Shown piece by piece: positions 1-7,573 of a stretch of DNA of 8,593 nucleotides. The stretch comes from JAJTFW01 sp964584995 (lineage in GTDB: Bacteria; Bacteroidota; Bacteroidia; AKYH767-A; OLB10). How positions within the stretch are numbered: the first letter of the stretch is position 1; every line of letters starts with the position of its first letter. A program made the translations under genes and the position numbers. The notes below the pieces were generated by a model. That model was given only the letters and a program-made list of their open reading frames with translations. It made no database searches and had not been told where the DNA came from. The stretch spans positions 1 through 8,593 of the forward strand of contig CAZPCA010000116.1 of the NCBI GenBank assembly GCA_964584995.1. Reading direction: 5' to 3'.

Positions 1-2106
1 GGAGCACTTGTAGGAAGTATGTATGCCATCGGTTTGACGCCGGAACAAATTGAAAAAGTGCTTACGCATCCGGACTTCAACCGCTGGGCGGAAGGCACCT
101 TTGATGAAGAGAATGCCTACTATTTCTTACGTAATCCCGAAGATGCATCATGGGTCAGCATCAAACTGATCATTGATTCGGTATTCAGGACACAGCTTCC
201 AAGTAATGTGGTAAATCCTGCCGAAATAGACTTCGCACTGATGGAGAGAATGGCTGGACCGACCGCTGTAGCCGGATATGATTTTGATAGCCTGCTGGTT
301 CCCTTCCGCTGTCTGGCAGCCGATATTACGAAGAAAAAACCTGTCGTATTCCGAGAGGGAGATCTCGCACAGTCCGTGAGGGCCAGCATGGCCTTCCCGT
401 TCTATTTTTCACCTGTATTAAAGGAGGAAAGCATTCTCTATGACGGAGGTATCTACAACAACTTCCCAACGGACGTCATGCTCAGCGAATTTTCTCCCGA
501 CATCATCATTGGTGTCAGTGCTGCCGGCCCGCCGGATTTTCCCTCGGAAGGAAACTTCCTGAGTCAGCTCAAAACCATGATTACCCAGACAACACGGTAT
601 GACGTGCCCCGGGCGACAGACATATTGCTGGAGATCCCTATCGGCAGCGTGGGAACCTTTGAATTTTCAGCTGCCCGCGCGGCCATCGACAGCGGATACC
701 AGGCTACCATACAGGCGCTATCCAGACTCCGTGCGTCCATAAGCCGCACCAGTGATAGCACCTCGCTGGCGCAAAGAAGAGCGCATTTACGAAGTAATCC
801 TACTACCATCCACATTGATAAAATTGTCATCAGCGGTGTAAACCCGGACCAGGAAAAATATGTCCTATCGGTGCTGAACCCGAAAAACGAATGCCTCAGC
901 ATGAAGCAACTCAGAAGCCGATGGTTTCAGTTGATAGCAGATGACAATCTATCGTATCTCTATCCGCAGCTACGCTACAACGCAGCAAGCCGGAACTATG
1001 ACCTTCTTATTGATGCGCGTAAAAACAAAGGCATCAAAATCGACTTTGGCGGTATCGTCTCTTCACGGCCCATCAATACCGGATTCGTAAGCATACAACA
1101 AAATTTCTGGGGGCAACAGAGTCTGCGTATCCGCGGTAATTTCTATTTCGGCAAACTGTACAACTCAGCTCAGGGAGGTATGCGCCTGGACCTACCGGGT
1201 CGATTGCCCATGTTCATCGAACCCACAGTCACCGTGAGTCAATACGATTTTTTTAGAAGCAGCAATGCTTTTTTCGGAGATGTGAAGCCGGGTTTTCTTG
1301 TTCAATTTGAAAGGAATTTCGCGCTGAACCTTGGCTTTCCACTGAACAACAAAAGCAAAGTGATTGGAGGTGCAAGCAGCTTCCTCAACAAGGATAAATA
1401 TTACCTCACACGGACATTCAGCGAAAACGATACCAGCGACCTAACCACCCTCGAAGGACATAGCCTATTTCTACTATTTGAACGCAACACCCTCAACCGT
1501 AAGATGTATGCGAACGAAGGCACCTTTTTTGAAATCAAAGCAAGACTAAATGGTGCGGAAGAGATTACGAGGCCTGGCAGCACGCAAATCTTCTCCGACA
1601 CTACCACGGATTACCACAGGTGGTTTCAATTATCTGTCAAATACGACAACTATTTCAAAACATCGAAATGGTACAAGGCAGGCTTCTACATGGAAATGGG
1701 ATTCAGCGGATTCCCCTTCATGAGCAATTACCTCGCTACGAAAGCACAGTTGCCCGGATTTTCACCCATCCCTGAAATGCAAACGATATTCCTGGAGGCG
1801 TACCGTTCCCACAACTATATGGGCGTTGGCATACGAAATGTTTTCAGTGTGTACAAAGACTTTGATATTCGCGTTGAAGGTTTCATCTTCCAGCCCTTCC
1901 AGGAAATCCTGATGTCACCGGCGTACAGACCGTACTACGGCGATGTTTTTGAAAAGCGTTACTACATAGCCACCCTTAATACTGTTTACCGAAGTCCTAT
2001 AGGCCCCATCAGCGTTGCTTTGAATTACATTGAAAAGCGCGACAAACCACTTTCCGTGATGTTCCATCTGGGCTACCTGCTGTTCAACCGACGTAGCATT
2101 CAGTAA
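1..2106 (+). CDS. Patatin-like phospholipase fused to an Omp85-type outer-membrane barrel (5' partial)
   Basis: The reading frame is open from base 1, so the true start lies upstream and the ATG at 19 is internal. The first visible residues, GALVGSMYAIG, are the segment that follows the GxSxG nucleophile elbow of patatins, so the catalytic serine is about two codons outside the window. The ASMAFPFYFSPV block and the catalytic aspartate in DGG (bases 442-450, window codon 148) are present. A POTRA-like stretch (IHIDKIVISGV) begins near codon 269. From about codon 345 to the end the protein is rich in alternating beta strands with aromatic residues, as in an Omp85-type 16-strand barrel. This architecture matches the PlpD/type Vd-like patatins of Gram-negative bacteria and predicts a lipid hydrolase anchored in the outer membrane. 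Substrate and exact topology cannot be read from the sequence. It converges with der, 21 bases away. Confidence 0.9.
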   Translation, partial: GALVGSMYAIGLTPEQIEKVLTHPDFNRWAEGTFDEENAYYFLRNPEDASWVSIKLIIDSVFRTQLPSNVVNPAEIDFALMERMAGPTAVAGYDFDSLLVPFRCLAADITKKKPVVFREGDLAQSVRASMAFPFYFSPVLKEESILYDGGIYNNFPTDVMLSEFSPDIIIGVSAAGPPDFPSEGNFLSQLKTMITQTTRYDVPRATDILLEIPIGSVGTFEFSAARAAIDSGYQATIQALSRLRASISRTSDSTSLAQRRAHLRSNPTTIHIDKIVISGVNPDQEKYVLSVLNPKNECLSMKQLRSRWFQLIADDNLSYLYPQLRYNAASRNYDLLIDARKNKGIKIDFGGIVSSRPINTGFVSIQQNFWGQQSLRIRGNFYFGKLYNSAQGGMRLDLPGRLPMFIEPTVTVSQYDFFRSSNAFFGDVKPGFLVQFERNFALNLGFPLNNKSKVIGGASSFLNKDKYYLTRTFSENDTSDLTTLEGHSLFLLFERNTLNRKMYANEGTFFEIKARLNGAEEITRPGSTQIFSDTTTDYHRWFQLSVKYDNYFKTSKWYKAGFYMEMGFSGFPFMSNYLATKAQLPGFSPIPEMQTIFLEAYRSHNYMGVGIRNVFSVYKDFDIRVEGFIFQPFQEILMSPAYRPYYGDVFEKRYYIATLNTVYRSPIGPISVALNYIEKRDKPLSVMFHLGYLLFNRRSIQ

Positions 2107-2125
2107 ATCGCTCAGCCAAGCGATT
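2106..2125. terminator. Hairpin between convergent genes, possible terminator
   Basis: AATCGCT and AGCGATT form a perfect 7-bp stem around a 6-base loop (CAGCCA). The hairpin lies exactly between the stop codon of the patatin gene, with which it shares one base, and the stop codon of der on the other strand. On the plus strand a T-rich stretch follows only after about nine bases, and on the minus strand there is no real T run, so it is not a textbook intrinsic terminator. The position suggests a two-way transcription end. Confidence 0.45.
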
Positions 2126-2127
2126 CA

Positions 2128-3447
2128 TCACACTTCTTTGTTTTTCTCTTTGCTGCGGAAATAAATGGTTACAGGAACACCACTGAAATCGAAATGCTCC
2201 CGCATCTTGTTTTCAATGAACCTGCGGTACGACTCCTGTATATACTGGGGATGATTGGCGAAAAAGGCGAAAGAAGGAGACTGACCGGGCAATTGGGTGA
2301 TGTATTTTATGCTGATACTTTTTCCCTTAATCGAAGGCGGAGGATAATTATCGACAAATGGAAGTATCACTTTGTTCAATTTAGAAGTTGCAATACGCTG
2401 CGTCTTGTTCTTGAACACCTGCAAAGCGGTTTCCAGGGCTTTATGGACGCGCTGAAGATTCACCACAGAGATGAAGATCACAGGTACATCGCTGAACGGT
2501 TCGATTCGTCGACGGATCTCCGCTTCCAGTTTCCGAGCGGTATTCGTGTCTTTTTCCATCAGGTCCCATTTGTTCACCAGAATGACCACCCCTTTTCGGT
2601 TCCGCTCACAGAGGTGAAATATATTGAGATCCTGAGCCGTGATACCGTTGGTGGCATCGAGCATCATCAGACAGACATCGGCCTCCTCGATGGCACGTAT
2701 CGAGCGCATTACAGAATAGAACTCTATGTCTTCCTTCACGCTTCGCTTTTTTCTCAAGCCGGCCGTGTCGATCAGCAGAAAATCGAAACCGAAAGTGTTG
2801 TAGCGCTTGTAAATCGTATCCCGCGTGGTGCCGGCAAGCGGAGTCACGATGCTCCTCTCCTCGCCAATGAGTGCGTTCAGCAGCGATGATTTACCGACGT
2901 TAGGCTGACCGATGATTGCTATACGCGGCAGGTCCGGTATCTCAACATCGTCAGGCTCGAATGCCTCCACCAGTGCGTCGAGCAGTTCTCCGGTTCCGCT
3001 TCCGCTCATGCCGGAAATGGGAAAAGGATCACCGATACCCAATGCATAAAATTCATTGCTGTCGTGCAAGCGCGCTGCACTGTCCACTTTATTGGCCGCC
3101 AGAAATATTTTTTTTCCTGAACGACGCAGTAGATTGGCTACTTCCTTGTCCAGGTCTGTCAAACCATCAGCAACGTCGACCACAAATACGATCAAATTCG
3201 CTTCATCGATAGCAAGGTCCACTTGTTTGCGGATCTCCTTCTCGAAAATATCATCTGAGCCGACGACATACCCCCCGGTATCAATCACGGAAAAGAGCCG
3301 GCCTGTCCATTCGGCATGACCATAATGCCGATCACGGGTAACCCCTGCCGTTTCATCTACAATGGCCTTGCGGGACTCTGTAAGGCGATTGAACAAAGTG
3401 GATTTACCTACGTTAGGGCGCCCTACGATGGCTACTATATTGGCCAT
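2128..3447 (-). CDS. der: Ribosome biogenesis GTPase Der (EngA)
   Basis: Der is a cytoplasmic GTPase with two tandem G domains that helps mature the 50S ribosomal subunit. The 439 residues are the normal family length. Domain 1 has the P-loop GRPNVGKST (residues 9-17), DTGG (56-59) and NKVD (119-122). Domain 2 has GQPNVGKSS (180-188), DTAG and NKWD. The C-terminal part, from about residue 350, fits the KH-like RNA-binding domain and ends in a lysine-rich tail. The G5 region of domain 1 reads SGM where SA is usual, a mild change probably without effect. It follows era on the same strand with a 15-base gap that shows no promoter, so the two are likely co-transcribed. The ATG start places the P-loop at the usual distance from the N-terminus. 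Confidence 0.97.
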   Translation of the reverse strand: MANIVAIVGRPNVGKSTLFNRLTESRKAIVDETAGVTRDRHYGHAEWTGRLFSVIDTGGYVVGSDDIFEKEIRKQVDLAIDEANLIVFVVDVADGLTDLDKEVANLLRRSGKKIFLAANKVDSAARLHDSNEFYALGIGDPFPISGMSGSGTGELLDALVEAFEPDDVEIPDLPRIAIIGQPNVGKSSLLNALIGEERSIVTPLAGTTRDTIYKRYNTFGFDFLLIDTAGLRKKRSVKEDIEFYSVMRSIRAIEEADVCLMMLDATNGITAQDLNIFHLCERNRKGVVILVNKWDLMEKDTNTARKLEAEIRRRIEPFSDVPVIFISVVNLQRVHKALETALQVFKNKTQRIATSKLNKVILPFVDNYPPPSIKGKSISIKYITQLPGQSPSFAFFANHPQYIQESYRRFIENKMREHFDFSGVPVTIYFRSKEKNKEV

Positions 3448-3462
3448 AATTCTTGATCAGTG

Positions 3463-4341
3463 TTATTGATAACCGAAACGACGCAGCATTTTTTCATTAT
3501 CACGCCAGTCGTCGGCTACTTTGACGGTTAATTCCAGATAGACTTTCTTTCCTACGAACTCTTCTATTCGCTTACGGGATTCCATGCCAAGCTTTTTAAT
3601 CGCTGCACCACCATGCCCCAGCAAAATGGCTTTCTGCGATTCTCTGGCGCAATAAATGACCGCTTTGATGCGATCGATCTCGGGCGACTCCTTGTAATCT
3701 TCCACTACCACTTCCACCGAATAGGGTATTTCCTTCTGATAGAACTGCAGGATACGTCCCCGCACGATTTCGCCGACAAAAAACCGCACATTACGGTCGC
3801 TGATGTCCTCTTCCTTGTCGAAAAAGGGAGGCCCCTCCGGCAATGCGTCGACTATAGATTTCAAAAGAACATCCAGCTGAAAGTCGTGCAGGGCGGAAAC
3901 CGGTAATACGATTTCCGGCTGCAACTCGTCTCTCCAAAAGGCCACAGCCTTTTCCACTTCTTCCTGCTTAGCGGTATCCACCTTATTGATCAGCACAAAG
4001 AGCGGAACATGCCTCACACTCAGCTTCACCTTGAGCTCCTCTGAAATTTCCGTATCACCCATCGCTGTCACGAACAGGATGATGTCTGCATCTTCAAAAG
4101 TCTCCTCCACAGCCTCCAGCATCCGCTCATGCAGTTTATACGCAGGCTTCATAATGCCAGGAGTATCCGAAAAAACCACCTGGTAGTGCTCATCGTTCAG
4201 GATGGCTCTTATGCGATGGCGGGTAGTCTGCGCTTTGGGTGTGACCACCGAAAGATCCTGGCCCATTAATGCGTTGAGCAGGGTGCTTTTACCCACATTC
4301 GGCTTCCCGACAATGCTCACAAATCCCGACTTATGCGCCAT
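3463..4341 (-). CDS. era: GTPase Era, 16S rRNA-binding ribosome assembly factor
   Basis: Era binds the 3' end of 16S rRNA and supports 30S subunit maturation, coupling it to growth. The 292 residues are close to the family norm of about 300. The G domain shows the P-loop GKPNVGKST (12-20), the switch I region with TTRHRI (39-44), DTPG (59-62) and NKVD (119-122). A KH domain follows, with the motif GHGGAAIKKLG, a variant of the GxxGxxIKxLG RNA-binding loop, and the family-typical C-terminal block VKVADDWR. It is preceded by a 91-base gap after the Omp85-family gene and has its own promoter-like box just before the ATG. It is followed closely by der, so the two ribosome-assembly GTPases appear to form a pair. 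Confidence 0.97.
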   Translation of the reverse strand: MAHKSGFVSIVGKPNVGKSTLLNALMGQDLSVVTPKAQTTRHRIRAILNDEHYQVVFSDTPGIMKPAYKLHERMLEAVEETFEDADIILFVTAMGDTEISEELKVKLSVRHVPLFVLINKVDTAKQEEVEKAVAFWRDELQPEIVLPVSALHDFQLDVLLKSIVDALPEGPPFFDKEEDISDRNVRFFVGEIVRGRILQFYQKEIPYSVEVVVEDYKESPEIDRIKAVIYCARESQKAILLGHGGAAIKKLGMESRKRIEEFVGKKVYLELTVKVADDWRDNEKMLRRFGYQ

Positions 4342-4345
4342 GCGG

Positions 4346-4375
4346 CAAAGATAGTCAATTGCAGGAGCACAGCAC
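4346..4375 (-). promoter_or_regulatory. Promoter-like element immediately upstream of era
   Basis: On the minus strand TATCTTTG (4346-4353) matches the Bacteroidota -7 consensus TAnnTTTG in every fixed position. Nineteen bases further upstream is GTG (4373-4375), one mismatch from the -33 element TTG. Only four bases (CCGC) separate the -7 box from the era ATG, so transcription would begin at or very near the start codon, giving a leaderless or almost leaderless mRNA. The box is seen; its activity is inferred. Confidence 0.6.
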
Positions 4376-4432
4376 GGCCATGCGACGTAAAGACTTACGA
4401 TAGAGCTTATCTCAAACAGTATAAGGACAGCC

Positions 4433-6214
4433 TTAGAAAAAATTCAATAAACCAAAATGGATTTTTGCTGCTCGGAATTCGATTGGATTTCCCTGCTGGG
4501 AGCCCAGGGCGTAGGTAAAACTGAAGATGCCCAACTTCGCATCGAAGGTAATGCCGGCGCCAAATCCGTAAGGGCGATCGGTGAACAGTGCCGGCCGGCT
4601 GCGGTCTTCGTACCAGGCCTGGTTGTAAAACAGCAGGAGGTATGAATTCTGCTCGAGTAAAAACCTATACTCAATTTTACCCACCAGATACGTTGAAGCC
4701 TGCAGACTCTGTTCATCGAAACCGCGCAATGTCTTAAGCCCACCGAAACGATACAACTCATTGCTGAAGAGGTTTTCTGCTTTCATGCCTCCGCCCAGCA
4801 TTCCGAGGTTCAGCACTCCGCGTTGCATCAAGGGCAAGTACACATCCACCTGTAAGTCGGCTTTGTATTGCGTTGAACGCACATTCAGGTTTTCGTACAG
4901 ATCAGGATTTATCCGGGAATTCTTCTGTATCTCGCGGATTCCGGCTCCTGCCTGAACATCGACAGCAACTCCCCTGCGGGGGTTTAGACGATAATCCAAT
5001 TGCTGGTATTGAAAACCCAGGCCATAGGTGTTGGAGCCCACATCGGCAAACGATGGAAGAGTCGTCGCGTTTTCGTATCCATCCGTAGAAATGAGGGCAC
5101 TGGTTTTACGGCCCAGGAACAATCGAATTGAATTCAGTCCACTGAAGAAATACCTGAAGGCAAATTGCCTGTTCAATTCGAGAAACGTGGAGTCTTTTTT
5201 AAAGAGCATAAGATCTCCTTCTACACCCAAGGGCGTATTCGCCAAAAAAGGATAACTGAACTTGACTTTCAGGTCCTGAGACCTTGGTAACGGATTGCTC
5301 CAATTTACGTCCAACAATTCTGCTCTTCCGAATGCATTGAGCAGGCGAAGGCGGATATCTCCCGTGACAAAGACTTTGCCTGGATTTACATTATCCGGTT
5401 GGACTCCCACAACACCGTTGAATTGGCTCGCATTCTTCCGTTGAATGAACAGTACCGGACGAGCCTTATCGACAGTGAATTCCACTTCTGCAGGACGCGA
5501 TTCCGATAAAAACGGAATCTCCCGGATACGTGTAGACATGCGTTGCAGTACCGCTTCGTTATACGGGCTTCCGGGTTTAATCTGCAGGTAGTTGTACAAA
5601 TAAGCATCTGCGATGTTGACATCCCCTTTGATCAGTGCCGAATCCAGTAAAACAGGATTGCCGCGGTCGAGTACCACACGCGCTTCCATACGGCCATCCT
5701 CGACCGAGATACTATCGAGGTAAAGGGAGGCGAACGGAAATCCGTTATTCGCACACCAGCGCAGCACCTCCTCGTAAAATACGGCAAAAGCCGCCGGCGC
5801 CAGTGGTTTCTTTCTGAAATACTTTTCCTTCACGCCCGCAGCCCCAAGTACCGCAACATCCTCCGGCTGAAACATCAAGCGAACCATACGGTATACCGGA
5901 CCTGTATGAAACCACATACGCCCACCATTAACTGCGGATTCGAAACTATCTACGCGCGCTTCGAGATAACCCTGCCTGTGCAAGGATTTAATTGTTTGAC
6001 GCAACCCCGCTGCTTGTGCGACTGAATCATTGGCCACTCCCACTTGCCTATTAAAATCAACATAGAGAGACCGTAGTACGATCAGGGAGGCCGGGTCGGC
6101 ACTTTGAAAACCTTTTATTTTTTGAGCAACCGCGTCCGCTCCACCGATAAGGAACAGCGAAAAAACTGTCAAAAACAAAAAAGAAAACGACTGTATCCGC
6201 TGCCCTGAACTCAT
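4433..6214 (-). CDS. Omp85/BamA-TamA family outer-membrane protein with N-terminal POTRA region
   Basis: Predicted outer-membrane beta-barrel protein of the Omp85 (bacterial surface antigen) superfamily. From the ATG at 6214 it has 593 residues. It begins with a signal peptide: a short polar start, a hydrophobic core (FSFLFLTVFSLFLIGG), and a likely cleavage near ADA or AVA before QK. Residues about 60-260 show POTRA-like alternation, including GYLEARV with FHTGPVYR and a second unit around LIKGDVNIADAYLYNYLQIKPG. The barrel fills the C-terminal half. It carries the conserved RGF loop-6 motif (LRGF, residues 496-499) and ends in the aromatic Phe-Phe, typical of barrel proteins recognised by BAM. 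At 593 residues it is shorter than BamA (about 800), nearer to TamA-like members. A TTG at 6235 is an alternative start; ATG 6214 is preferred because its ATGA overlap with the ung stop implies translational coupling. The substrate is unknown. Confidence 0.88.
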   Translation of the reverse strand: MSSGQRIQSFSFLFLTVFSLFLIGGADAVAQKIKGFQSADPASLIVLRSLYVDFNRQVGVANDSVAQAAGLRQTIKSLHRQGYLEARVDSFESAVNGGRMWFHTGPVYRMVRLMFQPEDVAVLGAAGVKEKYFRKKPLAPAAFAVFYEEVLRWCANNGFPFASLYLDSISVEDGRMEARVVLDRGNPVLLDSALIKGDVNIADAYLYNYLQIKPGSPYNEAVLQRMSTRIREIPFLSESRPAEVEFTVDKARPVLFIQRKNASQFNGVVGVQPDNVNPGKVFVTGDIRLRLLNAFGRAELLDVNWSNPLPRSQDLKVKFSYPFLANTPLGVEGDLMLFKKDSTFLELNRQFAFRYFFSGLNSIRLFLGRKTSALISTDGYENATTLPSFADVGSNTYGLGFQYQQLDYRLNPRRGVAVDVQAGAGIREIQKNSRINPDLYENLNVRSTQYKADLQVDVYLPLMQRGVLNLGMLGGGMKAENLFSNELYRFGGLKTLRGFDEQSLQASTYLVGKIEYRFLLEQNSYLLLFYNQAWYEDRSRPALFTDRPYGFGAGITFDAKLGIFSFTYALGSQQGNPIEFRAAKIHFGLLNFF

Positions 6215-6879
6215 CTCTCGTTTGCAGGATTCCAATCTATTTCAGCAATGCCACCTTGACGTAAATATGCATTGGCTTTAGAAAAATGCCTGCAGCCCGA
6301 AAAGCCGGTTCGGGCAAGCGGTGAGGGATGGGCGGCCTCCAGTACGAGATGTCGCGCCCTGTCGATCATACTCCCCTTGGCCTTGGCGTAATTACCCCAT
6401 AAGAGAAAAACCAAACCACTTCGCTTTTCGTTGAGCATACGGATGGCCGCATCGGTGAACTGTTCCCAACCCTTTTGCTGATGGGATCCAGGCTCACCGG
6501 CCCGCACTGTCAGCGTGGCATTGAGCAGTAGCACCCCTCTGTTGGCCCAGGCTTCCAGGTTTCCATTTGCTGGTATCGGTGTTCCGGTGTCTGCCAACAA
6601 TTCCTTGAAAATATTTTGCAGGGAGGGCGGCTTGGTGATTCCGTCCGCTACGGAAAAACTAAGTCCGTTCGCCTGACCCTCTCCGTGGTATGGATCCTGT
6701 CCGATGATAACGACTTTCACCTGGTCGAATGGTGTCGCATCAAAAGCGGCAAAGATCCGATCCCCGGGAGGAAAGATCCTTTTTCCCGATTCTTTCTCTT
6801 TTTTCAGGAAATCCTTCAGGGACAGGAAATAGTCCTTTTCGAATTCAGCAGCAAGCATCTGTTTCCAGCTGGCTTCCAT
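6211..6879 (-). CDS. ung: Uracil-DNA glycosylase, family 1
   Basis: Ung removes uracil from DNA, starting base excision repair in the cytoplasm. The water-activating motif GQDPYH is at residues 60-65 and the DNA-intercalation loop motif HPSPLA at 184-189. The uracil-binding region also fits, with GLSFSV after the active site and LLLNATLTV in the middle. From ATG 6879 the protein has 222 residues, matching the family length (about 220-230), and begins MEASWK, where the conserved fold starts. In-frame ATGs at 6924 and 6987 would add 15 or 36 residues without resemblance to the family, so they are less likely. Its stop overlaps the start of the Omp85-family gene by ATGA, making ung the first gene of the minus-strand run. 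No convincing promoter was seen upstream. Confidence 0.96.
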   Translation of the reverse strand: MEASWKQMLAAEFEKDYFLSLKDFLKKEKESGKRIFPPGDRIFAAFDATPFDQVKVVIIGQDPYHGEGQANGLSFSVADGITKPPSLQNIFKELLADTGTPIPANGNLEAWANRGVLLLNATLTVRAGEPGSHQQKGWEQFTDAAIRMLNEKRSGLVFLLWGNYAKAKGSMIDRARHLVLEAAHPSPLARTGFSGCRHFSKANAYLRQGGIAEIDWNPANER

Positions 6880-7088
6880 CCGAACTGTATTTGCTGAAAT
6901 TGCAGTTATCGAGAGGGGTGACATGATTGCGTATCGGACTAATTTAAGATGTTCACATGAATAACGCAGCATGAACCTGCAATTCAATACATTACCTCTT
7001 TACAATCCGCATCGGATCCATATTCTTGACAATAAGATCCTCTTGCATGCGTTTCTACAATTGTTAACATCCCGGGTATTTTTGAACA

Positions 7089-7122
7089 TTGAAAAATCAG
7101 GTCTAAAAAATATTTTATTTTG
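7089..7122 (+). promoter_or_regulatory. Possible promoter of the small lipoprotein gene
   Basis: TTG (7089-7091) and TTATTTTG (7115-7122) are separated by 23 bases. The second box differs from the Bacteroidota -7 consensus TAnnTTTG at one base, and the spacing is at the long end of the usual range. The surrounding DNA is AT-rich. Transcription would start about 20 bases before the ATG at 7150. The site lies in the gap between this gene and the divergent ung. Confidence 0.4.
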
Positions 7123-7149
7123 CGTCATTCAATTAAACAATCGTTCCCT

Positions 7150-7278
7150 ATGCGTCAAAGAATCGCCCTGCTCCTCTTCACACTGTCCATCGTTGCATCC
7201 ATTTCTTCTTGTAAGAGCCGTGAAAAATGTCCAACTTACAGTCAGCAAAGCACGGGGATTGTACGCTCCGCTTCCTGA
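7150..7278 (+). CDS. Small putative lipoprotein, 42 residues, function unknown
   Basis: The ORF encodes 42 residues. It begins MRQR, followed by a hydrophobic segment (IALLLFTLSIVASISS) and a cysteine at residue 21. The preceding residues, ISS, fit a lipobox, so signal peptidase II processing would leave a 22-residue peptide anchored by its lipidated Cys21. The mature part has a second cysteine in KCPTYS and is polar. The gene has its own candidate promoter and is followed 31 bases after its stop by a strong intrinsic terminator, so it appears to be a self-contained transcription unit. I recognise no family; very short lipoproteins of this form are common in Bacteroidota. The main alternative is a chance ORF, but the signal sequence, lipobox and terminator together argue for a real gene. 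Confidence 0.6.
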   Translation: MRQRIALLLFTLSIVASISSCKSREKCPTYSQQSTGIVRSAS

Positions 7279-7309
7279 TTTAAGTACATTTAACATTCCC
7301 TCTCATTAT

Positions 7310-7343
7310 CCCACTGCACATAAAGCAGTGGGTTTTATTTTTT
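7310..7343 (+). terminator. Intrinsic (Rho-independent) terminator after the small lipoprotein gene
   Basis: CCCACTGC (7310-7317) and GCAGTGGG (7325-7332) form a perfect 8-bp stem with a 7-base loop. TTTTATTTTTT (7333-7343) follows directly. It ends the transcript of the small lipoprotein gene and insulates the mgtE promoter that starts 26 bases further on. Confidence 0.92.
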
Positions 7344-7368
7344 ACAAAGTCCTTTGGCCGGACACCAC

Positions 7369-7400
7369 TTTGCCCATCTTCTCTCAAATCCGTACTTTTG
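7369..7400 (+). promoter_or_regulatory. Promoter of the M-box/mgtE transcript
   Basis: TTTG (7369-7372) is separated by 20 bases from TACTTTTG (7393-7400). The second box matches the Bacteroidota primary-sigma -7 consensus TAnnTTTG in all fixed positions, and the spacing is optimal. Transcription should start near 7405-7408, about 15 bases before the first paired strand of the riboswitch. The 5' leader of mgtE would then be about 255 bases long. Confidence 0.8.
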
Positions 7401-7420
7401 CGCCTGCAATTGACAGTAAG

Positions 7421-7573
7421 CTTGTTAGGTGAGGTTACTGAATGAACAGAGGCTGCTGCCCGGAAATGTCGAAAGACGCCAATGGGTAGAGCAGGCGTTG
7501 TCGGGTTAAGGCTTCGCATAATGCAGCTTTCCGTGAAGACGGAATAAGTCATTCTGAACTAAAACTACACGAG
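7421..7573 (+). ncRNA. M-box (ykoK leader) Mg2+ riboswitch upstream of mgtE
   Basis: The leader carries the conserved M-box blocks in order: GTTAGGTGAGG (7424-7434), GCTGCTGCCC (7452-7461), ATGTCGAAAGACGCC with AATGGGT (7466-7487), TAAGG (7507-7511), AATGCAGC (7520-7527) and CTAAAACTACACGA (7559-7572). I can trace the pairings. The closing stem is 7421-7428 with 7565-7573 (one bulged C). The second stem is 7434-7445 with 7549-7559 (one mismatch, one bulge). GCTGC 7452-7456 pairs with GCAGC 7523-7527, and CCC 7459-7461 with GGG 7484-7486, enclosing GTC-GAAA-GAC. A 6-bp hairpin lies at 7529-7544. In known M-boxes several Mg2+ ions compact the RNA and turn expression of Mg2+ transporters off. 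The mgtE gene 91 bases downstream is the classic target. The class was identified by recalled consensus, not by a covariance search. Confidence 0.93.

Noticed and set aside
2194..2889. A 231-codon plus-strand ORF
   Set aside because: It lies wholly inside der on the other strand and shows no domain; der has all its motifs.
4386..4399. CGTAA-AGAC-TTACG hairpin in the gap upstream of era
   Set aside because: The stem is only 5 bp and AT-rich, with no T run on either strand, so it cannot be called a terminator.
6215..6235. TTG start giving seven more residues to the Omp85-family protein
   Set aside because: The ATG at 6214 overlaps the ung stop as ATGA and gives a cleaner signal peptide.
6939..6946. 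TAAATTAG on the minus strand as the -7 box of ung
   Set aside because: It mismatches TAnnTTTG and has no TTG at a suitable distance upstream.
6880..6987. Longer N-terminus for Ung from ATG 6924 or 6987
   Set aside because: The added residues do not resemble the family, whose conserved part starts at about MEASWK. Experimental N-terminal data could overturn this.
6971..7432. A 153-codon plus-strand ORF
   Set aside because: It runs through the lipoprotein gene in another frame, the intrinsic terminator and the mgtE promoter. Its composition is unlike a folded protein and it has no recognisable domain.
7280..7552. A 90-codon minus-strand ORF antisense to the riboswitch
   Set aside because: The opposite strand is explained by the terminator, promoter and M-box RNA, whose conserved bases impose this frame by chance.
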